Shown piece by piece: positions 5,429 through 7,922 of a stretch of DNA of 7,922 nucleotides. Source of the DNA: Dehalococcoidales bacterium (lineage in GTDB: Bacteria; Chloroflexota; Dehalococcoidia; Dehalococcoidales; Fen-1064). The notes under the pieces are model-generated. The model saw only the letters and a list, made by a program, of their open reading frames with translations. It had not been told where the DNA came from and ran no database searches. The translations under genes and the position numbers were made by a program. The stretch covers positions 1 through 7,922 of the forward strand of contig JAQTOJ010000082.1 in the NCBI GenBank assembly GCA_028713395.1. Reading direction: 5' to 3'. Each line of letters begins with the position of its first letter. Position 1 is the stretch's first letter.

Positions 5429-7900
5429 ATGAAATTCAAACTCGGCTTTAAAATAATCGGCAGCTTGCTCTTTTTAGCTGCTTATTTTGGCTCGCTCGGC
5501 TACGTGGAGCCGCTGATCAAGCTGGAGGGATTACCCGTTTCTGAGGGATTGCTCGGGATAGGGGGGATCATCGCCATCGCACTGGGTATCTGGCTGACGG
5601 TCAGCATTACACGTCCTTTGAGCAAATTGACCCGGGCAGCCGAAGCTATCAGCCGCGGAGATACAGATGTTAAGCTGGCAATCAAGCCGCGTCATACCAT
5701 GGGCGCCCTGGCGGGTTCATTGAGAGATATTGCCGCCCAAACACAAAGCGCCAAAGATACTGCCCTGGCGGTAACGCAGGGCGATTTTTCCAAGGTTAAC
5801 GATAACACAGGCACAGAAATAAGAAATGTCCTGGCTGCCATGAAGGCAGAAACGGCGACACTTGCCCAAGCCGCGGCGGAAGGTAAAATCCTTGCCCGCA
5901 TCGATGTCACGAAATACAAGGGTGAATACGCCGCCATCTTGAGCGATGTCAATGATATGCTCGGTACGGTTACCGGTTATATCGATAATCTCTCCAATCC
6001 GGTAATGATCGTGAATAAAGAACAGGAAATTCTTTATATCAATAAAGCCGGCGCCAGGTACGGAAACACCACTCCGGAAGCCATAATTGAAAACCAGGCT
6101 CATTGTTACCAATACTGGCGCACCGGACACTGCCGCACGGCCAAATGCGCCTGTGCCCTCGCGATGAAGAGCGGGAAAGCGGAAACCGCGCAGACTGAAG
6201 CCCATCCGGGCGGTAAAAATATCGATATCAGTTATATCGCCGTGCCTATCCTCAATAAACAGGGCGATGTTATCGGGGCGCTGGAATCATCCATCGACCA
6301 GAGCCTGCTGAAACAGACCGTCAGGTCCAGTGAAAAAATGACGGCTTTCTTCAACCAGGAAATGGATAGATTATCCAACAATCTGAGAAAAATTGCGGCT
6401 GGTAATATGGATTGTGATTTCCAGGTCTCAGAAGCCGATACCGATACTGAAGCCATCGGCGCCAGTTTCAAGAACATGGAAGAAACCCTCGGCTTAACCG
6501 TGAAATCCATGGCTAACTTAATTTCGGACTTTAAAAAATTATCCGAATCTGCGGTAGAGGGAGATCTTTCCGTCCGTGGCGATGTCGCCAAACACAAAGG
6601 GGATTTCCAAAAGATCGTCAAAGGCGTTAACGATACGCTGGATGCCGTGATTATCCCGATCAACGAAGCCGCGGAAGTTTTGAAGAAAATCGCTGAGAAT
6701 GATCTATCGGCTAAAATGCAAGGCGATTACCGGGGAGATTTTGCCAGGATAAAAACCAGCTTGAACCTGGCGATCGATTCTCTGACCCTGATGGTCACCA
6801 AATCCAAAGAATCCGCCGGTAATCTGAAGGATTCGAGCACTTTATTGATCAAATCTGCCAGCCAGGCCGGGCAAGCCACCACTCAGGTCGCTTCCAGCAG
6901 CCAGCAAATGGCCAGAGGCGCTCAGGAAACATCGCAGAGCACCCAGCAAATCGCCAACTCAATGTCGGACTTCGCCAAAGCCATCGGCTCCGTCGCCAAG
7001 TCTTCTGAGGAACAGACCCGCATGGTGGAACAAACCGCCCAGGTAGTGAACCAGGTGGTCAGCGCCATCAACCAAGTGACCAAGAACGCGCAAGAAGCCT
7101 CCGGGTCGGCATCCAAATCCTCACAGGCTACCCAAAACGCGGAGCAGATGTCCCGTCGCACAGCGGACGCGGTCAATTCCATCAAGGAAAGCATTGCCGT
7201 CATGGCAAAAACCGTGAACGAAATGAGCGAGCGGGCTACCCAGATCGGCAAGATTGTGGAAACAATTGACGATATTGCCGCCCAGACCAACTTGTTAGCG
7301 CTCAACGCGGCCATTGAAGCCGCCCGCGCTGGCGAACAGGGCGCCGGGTTTGCCGTGGTCGCAGATGAAGTAAGAAAACTGGCCGAACGCACGGCCATCG
7401 CCACCAGGGAAACTGCGGATATTATTGGCGACATGCAAAAATCGGTCAAGAGTGCAGTCGATGGCGCCGCCAGCGCTGACAAACAGGCAGCCGAAGGCGC
7501 CAAATTATCTTTCGAAAGCGCCATTTTACTCAAATCGGTGCTGGCGGAAGTTGAAAAAGCCCAGGCCCAGATCGAACAAATTTCAGCCGCTGCCGAGGAA
7601 ATAAACGCCTCCAGCAATGAAATGGTCAAGACAATTGACGGTGTGAGCCAGGCAGCGGAGAAAAACACGCAGACGACACAGGAGATTTCTTCAAACCTGG
7701 AAAAAATCAGCCAATCTATTGAAAATGTCGCCGGCATCTCCGAGGAAAACAGCGCTGCCACCGAACAAATGTCTGCCTCAGCTCAAGAAGTCAATGCGCA
7801 GATCGAAGAAATCATCGCGCTGTCACAAACACTCGATGGTATGGCCAAGGATTTTGGCGCCTTGGTAGGAAAATTCAATCTTAAAAGCGTGGCGAAGTAA
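5429..7900 (+). CDS. Methyl-accepting chemotaxis protein with poly-HAMP and Cys-containing PAS
   Basis: An 823-residue chemoreceptor. Two transmembrane helices (about 8-28 and 41-61) enclose a loop of only about a dozen residues, so there is no real extracytoplasmic sensor. A HAMP domain follows (TRPL at 61-64), then further HAMP-like segments. A PAS domain (about 183-290) contains C226, C235, C240 and C242. More HAMP-like modules (about 313-455) lead to the signalling domain (about 460-815). Its hairpin tip, with IDDIAAQTNLLALNAAIEAARAGEQG and ADEVRKLAERT (about 613-655), is the classic contact site for CheA and CheW. Flanking helices hold Glu/Gln-rich stretches typical of methylation sites, for example around AQETSQSTQQ and SEENSAATEQ. 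There is no C-terminal CheR-tethering pentapeptide of the NWETF type. The start ATG has GAGGAG (5418-5423) five bases upstream. No che genes lie nearby. It probably senses a cytoplasmic redox, metal or ligand cue and controls a CheA array. Confidence 0.96.
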   Translation: MKFKLGFKIIGSLLFLAAYFGSLGYVEPLIKLEGLPVSEGLLGIGGIIAIALGIWLTVSITRPLSKLTRAAEAISRGDTDVKLAIKPRHTMGALAGSLRDIAAQTQSAKDTALAVTQGDFSKVNDNTGTEIRNVLAAMKAETATLAQAAAEGKILARIDVTKYKGEYAAILSDVNDMLGTVTGYIDNLSNPVMIVNKEQEILYINKAGARYGNTTPEAIIENQAHCYQYWRTGHCRTAKCACALAMKSGKAETAQTEAHPGGKNIDISYIAVPILNKQGDVIGALESSIDQSLLKQTVRSSEKMTAFFNQEMDRLSNNLRKIAAGNMDCDFQVSEADTDTEAIGASFKNMEETLGLTVKSMANLISDFKKLSESAVEGDLSVRGDVAKHKGDFQKIVKGVNDTLDAVIIPINEAAEVLKKIAENDLSAKMQGDYRGDFARIKTSLNLAIDSLTLMVTKSKESAGNLKDSSTLLIKSASQAGQATTQVASSSQQMARGAQETSQSTQQIANSMSDFAKAIGSVAKSSEEQTRMVEQTAQVVNQVVSAINQVTKNAQEASGSASKSSQATQNAEQMSRRTADAVNSIKESIAVMAKTVNEMSERATQIGKIVETIDDIAAQTNLLALNAAIEAARAGEQGAGFAVVADEVRKLAERTAIATRETADIIGDMQKSVKSAVDGAASADKQAAEGAKLSFESAILLKSVLAEVEKAQAQIEQISAAAEEINASSNEMVKTIDGVSQAAEKNTQTTQEISSNLEKISQSIENVAGISEENSAATEQMSASAQEVNAQIEEIIALSQTLDGMAKDFGALVGKFNLKSVAK

Positions 7901-7922
7901 TATCACCAAATCCTGGCGGGTA

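Noticed and set aside
5221..5439. A minus-strand open frame of about 70 codons in the divergent intergenic region
   Set aside because: It begins inside the chemoreceptor start region without a good ribosome binding site, runs through hairpins and the T-tract, and has an unstructured, unfamiliar product.
6922..7761. A long minus-strand open frame of about 280 codons opposite the chemoreceptor
   Set aside because: It lies wholly antisense to the well-supported signalling domain. Its Ala/Ser/Leu-rich product is what the complement of repetitive Ala/Gln/Glu-rich heptads gives, and it has no recognisable domain.

Overview
This 7.9 kb stretch holds a bacterial signal-transduction cluster of seven genes. 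All five genes of the first part are on the + strand: a histidine kinase cut by the left edge (3-1001), a tandem-receiver protein (1014-1751), a receiver-GAF-kinase hybrid (1765-3375), and two OmpR-type response regulators (3378-4070 and 4078-4812). Gaps of 2 to 13 bases, with a Shine-Dalgarno motif in front of each start, indicate one transcription unit. Together they carry two kinase cores, five receiver domains and two DNA-binding outputs. No HPt domain is visible. The simplest reading is a branched phosphorelay in which two kinases feed several receivers and two transcription factors.

The second part begins with a small minus-strand gene (4851-5093) of unknown function that converges on the operon. 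A divergent intergenic region of about 330 bases (5094-5428) follows. It holds a candidate promoter for the small gene and a leader with a possible short ORF and a T-tract. A large methyl-accepting chemotaxis protein (5429-7900) then reads rightward. It has almost no extracytoplasmic domain, several HAMP-like segments, and a cytoplasmic PAS domain with a cysteine cluster. The last 22 bases hold nothing recognisable.

The organism is a bacterium of moderate GC using Shine-Dalgarno starts. The sensor remnant at the start of the first kinase, the kinase-rich cluster and the cysteine-bearing PAS of the chemoreceptor remind me of anaerobic environmental bacteria, possibly Chloroflexota (Dehalococcoidia-like). 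This taxonomic guess is weak.

I see no mobile element, CRISPR array, rRNA, tRNA or defence system. The most notable non-coding signal is a perfect 13-base inverted repeat inside the last response-regulator gene. The main biological question is how two kinases, a REC-REC protein and two unlike regulators are wired together.
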